Positions 47,518-59,883 of a stretch of 64,000 nucleotides of DNA are shown here, piece after piece. A program made the translations under genes and the position numbers. This stretch comes from Marsupella aquatica (taxonomy: Eukaryota > Marchantiophyta): positions 1,178,001 through 1,242,000 of the forward strand of contig OZ316893.1 in NCBI GenBank assembly GCA_973895155.1, in the 5' to 3' direction. The notes under the pieces were generated by a model. The model saw only the letters and a program-made list of their open reading frames with translations. It was not told where the DNA came from and made no database searches. The stretch's first letter is position 1. The number at the start of each line of letters is the position of its first letter.

Positions 47518-48420
47518 TTGTTAGAATCTCAATTCTTTCTGAAGGCATGAAGATGGTTGTCACTCGCTTCAATGATGCCAGAATGATGTGCGCTCACGGC
47601 TAGAAAGTAAGAACAAAAAATGTGTTTGATCTATTCGGCTGACCTATCTGCACAAGGGCCTGCAGTTTGCATGCGAGACAATGACTTGGCACTTTTTGTA
47701 GAAATGAATTTAGAAGCCATGATTTGGAGAAGTTCTTACACACCTAGAATTAAATAGAAATCTTGTCTCGTTAGGATATTTTGTACCTACAGCAGCTGCC
47801 TCGTCGTGTCCTTGTGAAGGTAAAAGCATCAAGTGTAAGCTAGTACCATCGTAAGCAGAGTCGACACTACTTACATCCGTTTATGATTGCTGCGTAATTG
47901 TGTAAGTCTGGGTATGAAGGGCAATCTTCGACTTCTCTTGACGGTCTTTTTTGGACCAACTCCTGGTCCCCGGGGTAAACATTGTCATCGTGAGTCATTT
48001 GTACATTCATTTCAAGAGGAAACGTCCTTTGAAAGCACATTACAGGGAAAAGGGCTCTTTTCCCTTTGATAGAATCCAAATAGATCAGATAGGCAAACTT
48101 CACATTTCTTGATCAGGAGATTTTTAACTGAAGAGACAATTTTGCTGAAATCTTCTCATCTGACCTGGAGAGCTGCACATTTTGGTTAACTAACGATGAT
48201 TTTTACAGAAAAGTTCACTGGAGACGTAAACTTTTAGATCCGATGCCTTCATAGTTACATTAGTCAGGTGAACTTGAAATTCATGTAGCTTTCAATTTCT
48301 TTGCTGTCGGGTCAACTGTACCAAGTTGTTCCCAGGGTTGGAGCAGTCATAAATCCAGCTTCCTTCAGAATAAATTTTTAACTGCCCCTTGTGATTAAAA
48401 ATGTTGTGATGGAGGAACTT
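47518..48420. other. 3' flank and spacer
   Basis: AT-rich. No gene, repeat or RNA recognised. Confidence 0.4.
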
Positions 48421-48544
48421 GTGTTAAATCTACATCAAGTTAATGCAGTCTGTACACCAGAATATAAACCAATACACTATGTATATGATTTACAAACTAA
48501 GTGATTTGTATATTCTGGTTGCATGGTTGACGTAGATTTAGCAC
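48421..48544. mobile_element. hairpin-forming MITE-like element
   Basis: A 124-bp near-palindrome: GTGTTAAATCTAC on the left pairs with GTAGATTTAGCAC on the right. Further inside, CCAGAATATA pairs with TATATTCTGG-like sequence. No coding capacity. Confidence 0.6.
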
Positions 48545-49750
48545 GCGATTGATGGAGGGCCCTGCCAACCAAATAAGTTCTCCTTTGTACAAATCATGAC
48601 TATTGATTTGAATACCTTACAAACACATCTGGATACACAACTAAAAGACACTTCAGTTCTTGGGGTAGCTTATCATGTCATTAATCTAGGCATTGTGAAA
48701 GAGATCCCCAACCATAAAACTCCAGAAATACAAAAATGTCCTGCACAACCTACCTTAAAGTACAGAAAACGAAATATGGTTTTGCTGCATTCATTTGTTA
48801 AATTCTACTAGTTGGAAATCTTATAGATAAGCTCGTGACAAGAAATTGGGTACACACAAATTTGCCTTATCTAGTCTTGAGCTTTGGCCACCCACACGAG
48901 GACGGGAATCCCGAACTTAGAATATTGTCCTTCACTAATCCAGTGAAAGACTTTCAGAATTGGTGTAAGAACCAATTGTACCATATCATGTACTGAAAGT
49001 TGGAGTTCATGAATTTGTTAGAAAGTATTGAATATTTGACCGGTCAGAGACAATAAGGAATGACAAGCAATAGAATCATGTTGTCCCTAGCAGAGCAACT
49101 AATATTCTTGCCAGGAGAGAGCGGTACAGTCAACTTGAGTGTTTGGAGGAGGGCACATCTGCTGTCCAATAACAACATTTTGGAAACTTGCAATCAAGGC
49201 AAACTGTGAGAATCGGTTTCCGTGACATAAAATGCTCAGTTGCAGACACAAACTCCCTGGTGTTAAGTAGTAGTTCGGTTGGAGCGGTTGTAAGCGTGAC
49301 TGGAGAATCATTTTGAGCACTTTTGCTGCCAACGGTAATTGTTACCTTCTCAAAATCATACAAACGTTTCCAATGGTGCTTTTATGGTTCTGTCCACCAT
49401 GTCACTCATTTCCTAGATGGAATTTTACATGACTTGGAGTGCCTAGAGTTCTCAAAATCCAGATGAAGGCTAACCAAACAAAAGCTCTGGTAATTTGACA
49501 AGGAAAGGGACCTTCTTTGGTGGGGGAGGCTATACAGAATTGCATCGTTATGTTTTCAATGATTGGAGAACTTTCTTAATGGACGAGGTGACTAGAAAGA
49601 TCACAAAATACTTTCATTCATGAACAACATATGCAACCGTCTCCTTGGATACATTGATCACTCTGGAAATAGAGAGCTTTTGAGCTCGATGTGCAAGTGG
49701 TTGGAAAGTAAGAGAGTTCTTCAAAATTGAAGAGGGAAGATAGTTATGTA
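48545..49750. other. spacer, probable promoter of the next gene at its right end
   Basis: No gene recognised. Short minus-strand ORFs at 49099-49363 have no family match. Confidence 0.35.
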
Positions 49751-51033
49751 ATGGCAAAGGAGGCCGAGGACGAGGAGAAGAAAAGGAAGCAGGAAAGGAG
49801 AGAGAGGAGGAAGGAAAGGAAAGCGAAGAGAGGAGAGAAAGTAAATGAATTGAACAGCCAGGATAAATCGCAAGAAGACAACAACGTTTGGAAGGATGGC
49901 AAAATTGATAAGAACAGGAAAGGGAGAAAAAGTGTCACATTTTCAGATTCCTATCCCTTTGACCAAGCCTACAAAGACGATTGTGTAGCCGATATATTGA
50001 GAATATTGTTTGCTAGACTTGAAGAACACGTTGCTGATAAGCCCTTCTATCCCAAATATGTGGCACATGCTGTGTCTCGAACAGTTGCCCAGGTTAGATC
50101 TACCTATACCATCTCGTCAGAATCAAACTTTTCTAATGTTGCTATTGAGCAAAGTTCTTAGTAGAATTTACAGGAATGGGCGAGGGAAATAATGATAAAA
50201 GGGTTGTAAATGTTCTATGTTCCCAATGGACCTCTTATGACTGATACTAATTCATTCTTGCATTCTCATCCATAATAACTGGTTTCAAACTGTAAAACAT
50301 ACACTTTCTTACACTTCACTTGATTCAATCTTCAAAACAGAATTTGTGTATCATTGACTACAAGGAGAATTGTGTGAAGCATAACATTTCTCTAAAGTGA
50401 GAATCAAGCGAAGGTTGTGTTTCCTAGCATACACCTGGCAATGTGAAGCTTACTCCGCTATGATTCATTATTCAGCTGCTCCAGTTTAATTGATTTATGC
50501 AGATGGTCCAGATGGTGTGCTACAGCCATGTGTATAGGATGAATAACTGCCTGGCACAACCAGGAGAAGGGATAGCTCAAGAGTGGAAGATGGAGGAGGA
50601 ATTAGAACTTCCACCTATTGACACATGGGCTCGAGCTGTAATCCCCATGAAGCAATCCTCAATACCTGTGACATTTTTTAAGCCCCTCAGGTCACCAGCA
50701 GGGCAATTCAAGCAATTTCCTCCACTAGAAGTGGACCATGTCATTGAAATCCCTAGAAGCCCCATCTGGCGAAGAGCATCAGAAACAAAGTTGTTGAGAA
50801 AGTGTTCTCATCATAGAGCGTTTTTCAAGGGAGAGGCAAGGCGAAGAAAGAGTGACAGCCCAGAAACAATAGCATTACAAAGAAAACAGCTAGGAACGAG
50901 GGACCTAAGTAGCTTGCTCCTCGACCAAGCAATGTTGAACAAGATGTTGAAAGCAAAAGGCCTTCTTCCTCCTCCAAAACCCAAACCATTTGAAGTGCAT
51001 CTACCCAAGCCTCCTTACTTTGAAAACTATTGA
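49751..51033 (+). CDS. C2orf81-like protein (putative cilium/flagellum-associated)
   Basis: Two exons join in phase 0: 49751-50092 and 50503-51033, about 290 residues. The N-terminus is a strongly basic, probably helical stretch (KKRKQERRERRKERKAKRG). Then come an acidic/polar linker and a compact segment (DDCVADILRILFARLEEHVA, then KPFYPKYVAHAVSRTVAQ). The second exon opens with a short helix-like part. It then has EEELELPPIDTWARAVIPM, which resembles the acidic stretch plus (I/S)D(T/S)WA-(R/Q)-(A/G)-PV block I recall from C2orf81-type proteins. The rest is basic and proline-rich, ending KPPYFENY. C2orf81-type proteins occur in organisms with motile cilia; their precise role is not established. 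In plants this fits lineages with flagellate sperm. Similarity is by eye, and an additional upstream exon cannot be excluded. Confidence 0.55.
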
Positions 51034-53158
51034 TAATGCCTCTATGGCCCCCATGGCACAGGATGTACAGATAAAATGAGTAATCTCATATCCTACTAAA
51101 TCCTTTTATTCTGCAACCTCCTCGAGAGATGATCACACCTACTCATAAACTTCCTTTGTCACACTAAAACAAAGAGACCAGACAAAATAGTTTTAAAAAA
51201 GTAAACAATGCGTTTGGCTTCAATACATAACAAAGTATCACCTCTGTGAGACCCATAATTTGCCATTTTATAGTTTTGTCAGATTTCTCGTTGACAACTC
51301 TACCAAATCCCCCTACTTTGTGTACAAGGTTGCCTCCATTGCCAGCTCCATATCCTGTATTTTATGAGTGATGTTCAATACATCTCGATCGACCGCACTA
51401 GTCTCTCCAAAGACCTAGTCATGTCTTTAGAAGAAAATTGGTCTTACTTAAAAGAAATTACATTGACGTAAATCTGTATTGGTCTGTGCTCTTGTTGATG
51501 AGGGAGTAAATGATCATGATCTCTCGCCTGATATCAGTCTCATTGAGAACACTTATCCCTTAGAATTATCGACTCCTATAGAAACTATAGTTAAAGGCTC
51601 TTAACTGGGACAGCTATAAATTCCTTCTTGAGCATAAGTTGTCAACTTGAGCTAGCTATAATATTATTTTGAATTTGCATATTTGAAAATAAGCCTTACA
51701 ATGTGGGACTTTGTTTAGGAATTAACCTTGTCTCAAATTTAATTAATGTGTTAAATTCCTTTAAGTTACCTTTCAAGCTTCACAGTTGCTGATCAACTAG
51801 CTCATGCAAATGGAAATTTTGTCCAAAACAGCATTTAACCCTGAATAATTTACATGTTTCATGTTCAACTTCCCATCTAAAGGATACTGTCACATCTAAG
51901 TTTGACTAGTTTAAATTAGACATTTGCCTTCATATCACTTTACCATCTCTGTTTCACCATAGTTAAACCACTTCCACCATAGGCAGCTAACCATAGTTAA
52001 CCTTTTATTTCTTGGGATCAGACTGTTCATATGATCAAACCACAACTGCATCTATAAAGAGCTACCCATAGCTCTCATTTTAAAGAGCAGGTGCACTTTC
52101 ACTAGGAGAGCTTGGGCCCACCTTTTATGGTGAGTACACTGTTCTCCAGAGGACAGGAATGAGCAAAAGCAAGGCAGGGAATGGGGCTTCTATATAGGTA
52201 GGTGTGGTTTAACGGGCTATATATCATGATGGCAAAGCAAGAAGAGCTCAAATGCCTGACTCTTGTCATAGAAACTATCCCATCAAGTTGTAGGGAATCC
52301 ATTATAAATCCATACTACTGGTAATTCTACTTTTGTTCATATTTTATTGCTCCCTGGCTTGTGTGGTCAGGTATGTAAGCTGAATAGCTCGCAAATGTGA
52401 AGGTGGGAAGGACCAAGAGGGTGTTGAGTAATGTGAAGCTCATTTCTTCTTCCGCAACTGTGATCAACCAGGTAGGTTTCCTTAATTATATTAGAACTCC
52501 CTATACTTTGCCTTCAGGCAGCATCAGTTTTCTTCACATTTCAAGATCATGAGGCCACAATGAAGACCAAATGAACAGAGAAAGATTGGAAACTGAGACA
52601 CAATCAGAGATTGTGCACAGAGGTTTAAGCCCCTCAGGAAATGAAAGAAGTTGCCACACTGGGAAGAAGAGCAAGGTCATTGTTACCTTCTCATCTATTT
52701 GCAGTGCCTTGAAAAGCCACGAAGAGACAACAGGTGAATTAAATTCTCTGTTGAAAAACGTGGGAGTACTACACCCAGCAGAAACATGTATATTTTTGGC
52801 CAGAAATTGACAATTCTTATACACAAGTTGTTGGCTAGTCATGCATATGGAACTTGACTTGCGGCAATATCCTTCTAAAGTTCTAACATACAAACTATTC
52901 ACTTCTGAATCACCCATCAATGTCCAGTTTAACTTACATGTTTAACTTACATAATAGATCCAACCAGGAACTGTACAGAGAATGGCAGCTTTGGATCCCA
53001 ATGACACAGTGCCATCTTCATTAACCAGATTCGAGAATGTACAGGACAACTGATACCCAATGTTCAAGGTGAAAGCAGAATGGTCGACAAAGAAACCAAA
53101 CAACATTTGGGTGAACACTCCAAGAGCCTTCATTTTTGTTGTCCCGTGACACATCCAT
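51034..53158. other. spacer
   Basis: AT-rich, with no recognisable gene. Minus-strand ORFs at 52534-52920 and 52942-53238 are not supported. The latter overlaps the decayed 3' end of the CIPK relic. Confidence 0.4.
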
Positions 53159-54474
53159 TTATATGGATTTCCAAACAATGTCCTGGAGAGCATGCCACAA
53201 TTTGCTGTAGAAGTTCTGATATTCCAGAGTGTCACCACCAGACTTGCAAAGCTCCACCATGAAAAGAGAAGGGGTCATTTAAATACCTCTGTTGCAACTG
53301 AAAGGTGCCCCTTCCTGCCTTGCATATCTCCTTGAAGCTTCAATTTATAATTTTGTTTTTGCATATTGAAGCCAAGGGGCTTTGCAGCTTCCTCAATCTT
53401 TGTAACAGTCTCATCTGCGGGATACTTTGATGTAAATCTAGATTCTCATTTCAACATCTCAGATTTCTCATCAATTAGTACAGAAACATTAAGACCTCAA
53501 GATAAGGAGATAAGCTCAAAAGCGTTCATCATATTTGGTTTTGTCGCTTTCTTCTCTTGCACCAAGTGCTCCGTGGAGTCACTGAAGACTACATCAACAT
53601 CTGACAAGTCAGCATCGTTGTCTCCCTTGAACTTTGGTCGTTGGTAACCTTGCTTAAACCACTCATTCTCTAGTATCTGGGGCACAGTGATGCGGCTTCT
53701 AGGGTTAGGGTCCAGTATCCTCAAAATCAACTTTTGAGCCGCAGGAGAAAACCATGGAGGAAAAGTGAATTCAGCTCGAAATAGTTTTTTGTACAGGGTC
53801 AATAGATTGGACTCATCAAACGGTAGGTACCCTGCTAGCAATACAAAGAGAATCACTCCACAGGACCACAAATCAGCACTTGCCCCATTGTACCCTTTTT
53901 GATTGATGACCTCAAATGCAACATAATTGGGTGTGCCACACGAGGTGTGTAGCAGCCATCCTCCCTAGCTAGTTTGTTGTGTTAGTGCACTTAGCCCAAA
54001 ATCAGATATTTTCAAATTTCCTCTGATATCAAGCAGTAAGTTCTCCAACTTCAGGTCGCTATGGTAAACCCTCCGATTGTGGCAATAATCAACAGCATTT
54101 ATGAGTTGCTGAAAGTACTTCCTGGATTCATCCTCCTTGAAATGACTGTGACAAGCCATCCTATTAAAGAGTTCTCCACCAATTACAAATTCAAGGACGA
54201 TGTAGATTCTTGTCTTGCTTGCTAGAACCTCCAGAAGCCGGACAATATTCGGATGCTTTACCAACTTCATGGTTGAAATCTCCTGCTTTATCTGCTCCAC
54301 CATTTTATGCCCCAAGATCTTTGCCTTGTCCAGGACTTTAATTGCCACACTCTCCCCTGTCTCCAGATTTTTTGCGAACCTCACTTTGCCAAACTTCCCT
54401 TCACCCAGCTGGCGGCCAAGCTCATACTTGCCAATCCGGGTTGAACTTACACTGGTAGGTCTCAACTTGGTCAT
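53159..54474 (-). pseudogene. CIPK (CBL-interacting protein kinase) pseudogene, intronless
   Basis: One minus-strand frame runs through almost the whole CIPK architecture without introns: GEGKFGKV glycine loop, VAIK lysine, catalytic loop, DFGLSAL, CGTPNYVA, DLWSCGVILFVLLAGYLPF, the NAF motif (MNAFELISLS) that binds CBL calcium sensors, and the PPI/C-terminal region (EEAAKPLGF, YKLKLQGD, GRKGHLSVATEVF). It is broken by in-frame stops at 53965-53967, 53497-53499 and 53446-53448, and by a stop plus frameshift at about 53275, after which the C-terminus continues in another frame (FMVELCKSGGDTLEY). Key residues are also lost: HRDLKPEN has become HSDLKLEN and APE has become AFE. It therefore cannot make a kinase. 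It is either a decayed member of the intronless CIPK clade or a processed copy; no poly-A tail or target duplication was identified. Confidence 0.9.
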
Positions 54475-56688
54475 CGGATATCAGCTTGTGACAATACTAA
54501 ATCATTATCTGCCACTTCCCAGGAGGAGACCCGAGCTCTATCAAAAGCCTATGTTCTCCTGGCCAAGAATCTCTTGACTGCACTCAAATTAGTAAGAGAC
54601 CCACTCATACACAAGTCCCAGATCGTCATCCTTCCAAACAATGTTCAATCTGGAAATCACAAGTGAAGATCACATTCATGGGCCTCAAGAACAAACTCTC
54701 AACTCAATTCCAGACAACAATTGAGCACATTTCTCTAAATGCAAAGCAGTATTGACATCAAAGCATCACCAGAGGCAGGCCACCAAGATAGTTCTCACGC
54801 AATTCACGGTCAAGTTGGTAAGGAGGTCATGACGACCCACGTAAGTGATGATGTGAGAAATAATCTCCGGACCAGCAGATGGCCGATCTATAGAATTGGC
54901 GGCCCTCACAACTCCAGTAGTATGTCACCCGCCCAAGCGACCCCATAGATGTCGATATATCGAGATGGGAACTGATCCAAGAATGGAAACAAGTCTGCAA
55001 TCTGTACCCAATTACTATTGCAAGGGACTACTGCAGTTTCTAGACTCATCCTCCCTCACTCGACACGGTCCTGAGAGAATAGATCTAGAGACGATGCAAT
55101 GTTGCTCACAAGCTCCAAACAAAGGATGCCTTCCTGGGAACTGGTCACCACATTGGACTACATGTTGACCACTACATATTTTATGGCATTTTGTTTGTTT
55201 GCCTGTGGCTTTTATATATTCTTGTCTTTATACACATTATTAATTTGCTGCCCAAGTCATCCTTTATCGATTATTCGTAAGCATGATTGTCCTATACCAC
55301 CAATTTTTCCATTTGGTAAAGAGGATGAAGGAGTGTGTGACATTGATATTTCTGAATTCTGTATGTATGAAACAAGTGATTGATGTCAAACTATGACTCT
55401 ATGATGATTGTCTATGATACTTGAATCTGTTTTGTATCATTTGAGTATTAGTGTGTATGGTATAGAGAAATACTTTGTGACCTTCTTTGTAGTCTATGAT
55501 GTTTGAATCTGTGAATTCATATTAGTGTACATGGTATAGAAGATGGCTTTCTGAAACTCTGAGTTCTAATGTTAACATGATGAATGGTGAGCTTATAGAG
55601 TGAGTTCATTCCAAGTACACAATAAAACATGAATGGAATGTGTTATTTGTGCACAAGAGTGAGTTCATTCCAAGTAGTATAGTGGGGTTTTCATCACTCA
55701 TATCCAGTTGACATGAAAGACTTATACATACCCCACAAAGTGTTTACTTTAGTCATTTTATAAACCCACAAAGTATATTTAAAGACTACCCTCCATAACC
55801 TTTCTAGTCGTTCCCAACGACTCACCATCGCAGCCTATATAAGACTAAAAATGACTCACCAAACCTACCCACACAAAGACTACAATAGACTGAAAATCCA
55901 GTCTATTAAACGACTTACAAACCAGTTCTATAAAGGACTCAGTTGATTATAGTAACAAAACATACGACTCGCAGTCCTATAAAGGACTGGAGTCTTTCCC
56001 AGTCGTTTCCAAGTCCTATACGGTACTGAATAGTCGTTTAATGGGGTCTAAATACCCCCCGGTTTCTACTAGTGGCACCTCATCAAAGGCTAGCCCACTC
56101 TTACATTTATATGTATTAAAATAGAATAGAAGTATGAGGTCTGTGAGAATAGGGTTTGGTTAGAGAGAGTCATGAACTGAGTCATTCATACTCCCTTCAT
56201 TCTTGAGACCTTGATGCTCTGGATGACCTCTTTCACTCTTGGACTGCCTTCTTATATTATGGGCAAGTGGTAACTGGGAATGTGTTTATTGTTTCCTATT
56301 GGATGTTGTTATTCAGTGTCCAAGAAACTTATAATTATATTTATTTCATTCAACACAACCTCTTATCATGCATGGCACACACAGAAGTTGAAGATATGAG
56401 GAGGTATGTCTTCGCATTTTTGAATGCTACCTATGGTGGAAGGATGCACATAAAGTGCATAGTTGTTGTACATTAGAAGTCCTAGCAAAGCACAGCCCTA
56501 CTGTAGCAGTCTTCATTGCAGCAAGTGCCATCATGAATTCAGGCTTCATCAATCAATCAATTTTGCACAACCTCCCTTCCCAAAAGTGCACTTCACTAAA
56601 GCACTTTTTACACAAAAGACTTGACACTTACCCGAAAACTGGAGGTCACTCTCTTATAACCTAAATGGGAGTGGGCAAACAAGTAGCA
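54475..56688. other. spacer with an AGTC/GACT-rich repeat patch
   Basis: No gene. A diverged duplication of about 75-90 bp (TTGAATCTGT ... TAGTGTRYATGGTATAGA) lies at about 55425-55550. From about 55800 to 56050 the words GACT, AGTC and CGACTCA recur very densely with CTATAAAGGACT, suggesting an old short interspersed repeat. Its limits could not be set. Confidence 0.4.
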
Positions 56689-56826
56689 TTTAAACTGCCA
56701 CTAGCCTTCTCCCTTTTCACTTTCCTTTCATTCTTCTCCTCTCCCATTCTGTATCGCTCCACAAATTCAGGAAAGGATACTATTTATGGTGAAATCAAGT
56801 TTTTGTCATGGCTAGTGGTGGTTTAA
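56689..56826. mobile_element. MITE-like element, three-copy family (copy C)
   Basis: The left end TTTAAACTGCCACTAGCC is inverted-complementary to the right end GGCTAGTGGTGGTTTAA. The interior CT-rich tract and TTCAGGAAAGGATACTAT are shared with copy A at 18520-18691. No coding capacity. Confidence 0.6.
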
Positions 56827-58767
56827 GAGTGGGACCCAAGGGGCTTTAATATATTAGTTTCCCAGGAAGCAGCCACCTGAATGTTTTATTTCCCAAGGTA
56901 CCAACACTCAATGACGTGCCCTAGTACTAAGTATATCTCTTGGGTATCTATATTTCCCAAGGTACCAAATCTCAATGACTTACCCTAGTACTAACTATAT
57001 ATCTTGGGTATCTACATCTCCCATCACTTGAATTTTATTTTTCTTTCTCTATCTCACTACACTGTCCATGTGACACCAAAATTAGAGTGGCTCACATGAA
57101 TTTGCCTACACCTTTGTTAGGAATCACTAATTCAGTAAGTTCAGTCACATGATAAGGGGCAAACTAAAATTATGAAGAAATTTCAATTTCAGTCAACAAG
57201 ATATGACACAGGAGCATGTCAAATCAATTTCTGAGAATGAACCAGGCTTCATTTATAGAATTAGACAGATATGGTTGTGGGAATATCTTGCAGGGAAAGA
57301 TCCAACACAGATCCAGCACAGCAAGAGCAAAGATTACATAGTAGAAGGCAGAGCAGGTTGGATTAGAGATCACAATGTGCTCTTGTATCTCAACCTGTAA
57401 TAATTTCTAGTGAAATTAACTCTGGCTACATTCAGATAGAAGTAGGAATAATTAGCTATCAAGGATAAACATCATTTTTTGCTCAATCCACTAGTGACAA
57501 GCAGAAAACATGATTGTGCAGTTGTCTAAGCAAGTTTAATGATTGTTGTAATTCAAATGGTCATAAAGATTGATGTTTCGGGTATCTATGTTGCATTGAA
57601 GGTCTGATGTTCAATTTTTTAACTTTGTGTTAAAAGTCCACTTCTTAATGCTTTCCCTTGGAGGTCCACTCCACATTTCTCAATGCTGTCCCCTGGGGAC
57701 TAAGATCCACAGCCAAGTGCATCATGCTCCAAATGACTTCTCTTGTTTGCATCGGGGTTCCAATGCTATTGAATGACACTGAGTCTCAGTTTATGGCCCC
57801 TGTGTTGTGGTTCTTCCTCTACGCTCACTATTTAACTATGAAGGGGGCACTACAATTAGTGTGACTAAAAGTGTGACTTCATGTGAACTGCAATTAGAGT
57901 GACACCAAAATTAATGTAAGACACAAATTTTTAAGGGCTATGTAATTAGTGTGACTAATACTAATTCCAAGGGACAATGTACTTAGTGTAGCTATACAAG
58001 ACATTGGGGCACTTGAGACTTTTTCACCACAGCAAACTGGAGAACCACTTCTTGTTCTAAAGATAGACTCCAAACCAAAAAATGTTTTGAAAGGAAATTC
58101 CATAAATACAAATGCCTTGAATAAAGGAGCCAGAATTGCAAATGATTTGGACCACCTATGGAGGTGGTCCAAAATTCAAGATAAAATATGTACTTCATAT
58201 CAGCATAATATATTTGGGCCCGCTCCTTGAAATGTAGGATTGGTAGAGAGCAGACATGAATGGGCCCCTAGTTCTTGTAAAGCCAGATGGGGCACTTTCC
58301 ACTATATATATAACAGTGCCTGAGGGCAAAAAAAGCCAAACCGGGAGACAAGATCCCAATGGCAAAGCAACCCCATGAAGGGAAGGAAAAGAGGGTCCCC
58401 AACTGGGGCACTTTCCACTCATTATATCTTCCAGATTTGATACTCGAGAGAATAAGAGGAAGACAATTGGCCCCAACATCTTGTAAAGCCATCCTTAATT
58501 GAGTCACACATTACAGACGCTTACATGGAAGTCCAACAAATATGGCATATGCTTCTCACAAACATGGTTTGCACTTTAGCCAAAAGTGGACTGTTTTTCT
58601 AGAATCAATCAATTGTCATAGTTTCTTTACACTAGGAAGCAAGTTCTGGAAGATTAACCATTGGCAGAAACATGAGACTGGGTTGGGCCCTAGCTTGATT
58701 TCATTGATGACTCTGGCAGTGTCTCTTGCCCTCCCACCTTTACCATTGAATTTGGGAATGCAAAATT
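56827..58767. other. spacer with a 64-bp tandem duplication
   Basis: Two copies of a 64-bp unit (56889-56952 and 56953-57016) begin TTTCCCAAGGTACCAA and contain CCCTAGTACTAA and CTTGGGTATCTA. A second local repeat, GGGGCACTTTCCACT, occurs near 58289 and 58404. No gene recognised. Confidence 0.45.
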
Positions 58768-58817
58768 TGTTGGAAATGAACCACATTCAAACTAAGATAT
58801 ATGGATGCAGCCACAAA

Positions 58818-58891
58818 GGGCCTGTAGCTCAGTGGTAGAGCACTACGATCATGTACACGGGAGGTTCTAGGTTCAATTCCTAGCCAGTCCA
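58818..58891 (+). other. tRNA-like sequence in array LTR1
   Basis: 74 nt with A box TAGCTCAGTGG and B box GGTTCAATTCC intact. Three extra bases in the anticodon region and a mismatch in the acceptor stem (CCAGTCC 3' arm) argue against a working tRNA. Confidence 0.7.
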
Positions 58892-59015
58892 TGTTGTTGA
58901 AAGTTCCAACATGGTATCAAAGCCAAAGATTAGGAGTTTCCCTTGTAGCGAGTGCGGCTCAAGGGAGGGTGTTAGAAATGAACAACACTCGAACTAAGAT
59001 GGATGCAACCACAAA

Positions 59016-59086
59016 GGGCCTGTAGCTCAGTGGTAGAGCACTACGATGTACACGAGAGGTCCTAGGTTCAATTCTTAGCCGGTCCA
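59016..59086 (+). other. tRNA-like sequence in array LTR2
   Basis: 71 nt. The A box is intact; the last B-box base has changed (GGTTCAATTCT). The acceptor 3' arm CCGGTCC pairs with GGGCCTG except for one mismatch. The anticodon stem is weak. Confidence 0.7.
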
Positions 59087-59209
59087 TGTTGCTGAAAGTT
59101 CCAACATGTATCAAAGCCAAAGATTAGGAGTTTCCCTTGTAGCGAGTGCGGCTCAAGGGAGGGTGTTGGAAATGAACCACACTCGAACTAATATGGATGC
59201 AGCCACAAA

Positions 59210-59280
59210 GGGCCTGTAGCTCAATGGTAGAGCGCTATGATGTACACGGGAGGTCCTAGGTTCAATTCCTAGCTGGTCCA
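59210..59280 (+). other. tRNA-like sequence in array LTR3
   Basis: 71 nt. The B box GGTTCAATTCC is intact; the A box has one change (TAGCTCAATGG). Otherwise equals the block in the element at 2526-2862. Confidence 0.7.
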
Positions 59281-59396
59281 TGTTGTTGAAAGTTCCAACC
59301 TTCTAGAACAATCTCAGGCTGTATATTGTAACACCTGTCTATATGACTAAAAAACACTTGTTTCTCATGGCTTACCATTTCTTTTTCATGTTCCAA

Positions 59397-59713
59397 CTAG
59401 CCCAATGCTTCACACACTATTGACGATGGTAAGTGATGTTGAGCGGAAGTGCTGTCAAGCATAAATGAGATGACCAGGCAATTGGTGCTACAAGGAGTCA
59501 CCCTTGCAAATGGATTTCAAGTAGTGTGCAAGCTTCAAGGAGAATAGCGGGTTAGACACAAGAGAGGTGCACAATGGCATCGTTAGGCCCATCCTATGGT
59601 TAGGAGAAAATATCAGCATAATCAAACGGTCAAGGAGACTTCCAACCAGAATGATATGTCGTAAAGAGACCATGAGAAAGAAAGAGTGAGATTGTGTATT
59701 ATAGTGTCTAGAC
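59397..59713. repeat. dispersed repeat, copy 2
   Basis: Begins CTAGCCCAATGC, like 43623-44071, and ends with a TGAGAAAGAAAGAGTGAGATTG tail related to the copy-1 tail. The middle is diverged and shorter. It lies about 100 bp after the mini LTR array. Confidence 0.4.
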
Positions 59714-59745
59714 TATTCTAGACTAGATTACACTAGATAGAACAA

Positions 59746-59883
59746 TAGGGTGTGTCAAAACATAATTGTAACTGAGTTACAGTTCAGGACAAAATCCCTA
59801 TGGGCTACCAAAATACGTACCCCATAAGGGTGATACGTCCAAAAAAATAAAATTGTAACACGGGAGAACTTTGACACACCCTA
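59746..59883. mobile_element. 138-bp MITE with 14-bp inverted ends
   Basis: The left end TAGGGTGTGTCAAA is the exact inverted complement of the right end TTTGACACACCCTA. No coding capacity. The superfamily is not assigned because no target duplication is clear. Confidence 0.7.

Larger units (their letters stand above)
58768..59300 (+). mobile_element. tandem array of the mini LTR retrotransposon (three LTRs, two cores)
   Basis: LTR1 58768-58911 (144 bp), core 58912-58969 (58 bp), LTR2 58970-59106 (137 bp), core 59107-59163 (57 bp), LTR3 59164-59300. LTRs start TGTTGGAA or TGTTAGAA, and LTR1 and LTR2 end TTCCAACA. LTR3 ends TTCCAACC, so its last base has changed. Core 1 begins TGGTATCAAAGCC (one mismatch to the initiator-tRNA primer site). 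Core 2 has lost a G (TGTATCAAAGCC). Both cores end AAGGGAGGG. No target duplication is visible, which fits formation by unequal recombination between LTRs or decay. Same family as 2526-2862. Confidence 0.9.

Noticed and set aside
58818-59280. Three tandem tRNA genes
   Set aside because: Anticodon stems pair poorly, lengths vary (71-74 nt), and each block sits at the same place inside an LTR. They are parts of a retroelement, not standard tRNA genes.
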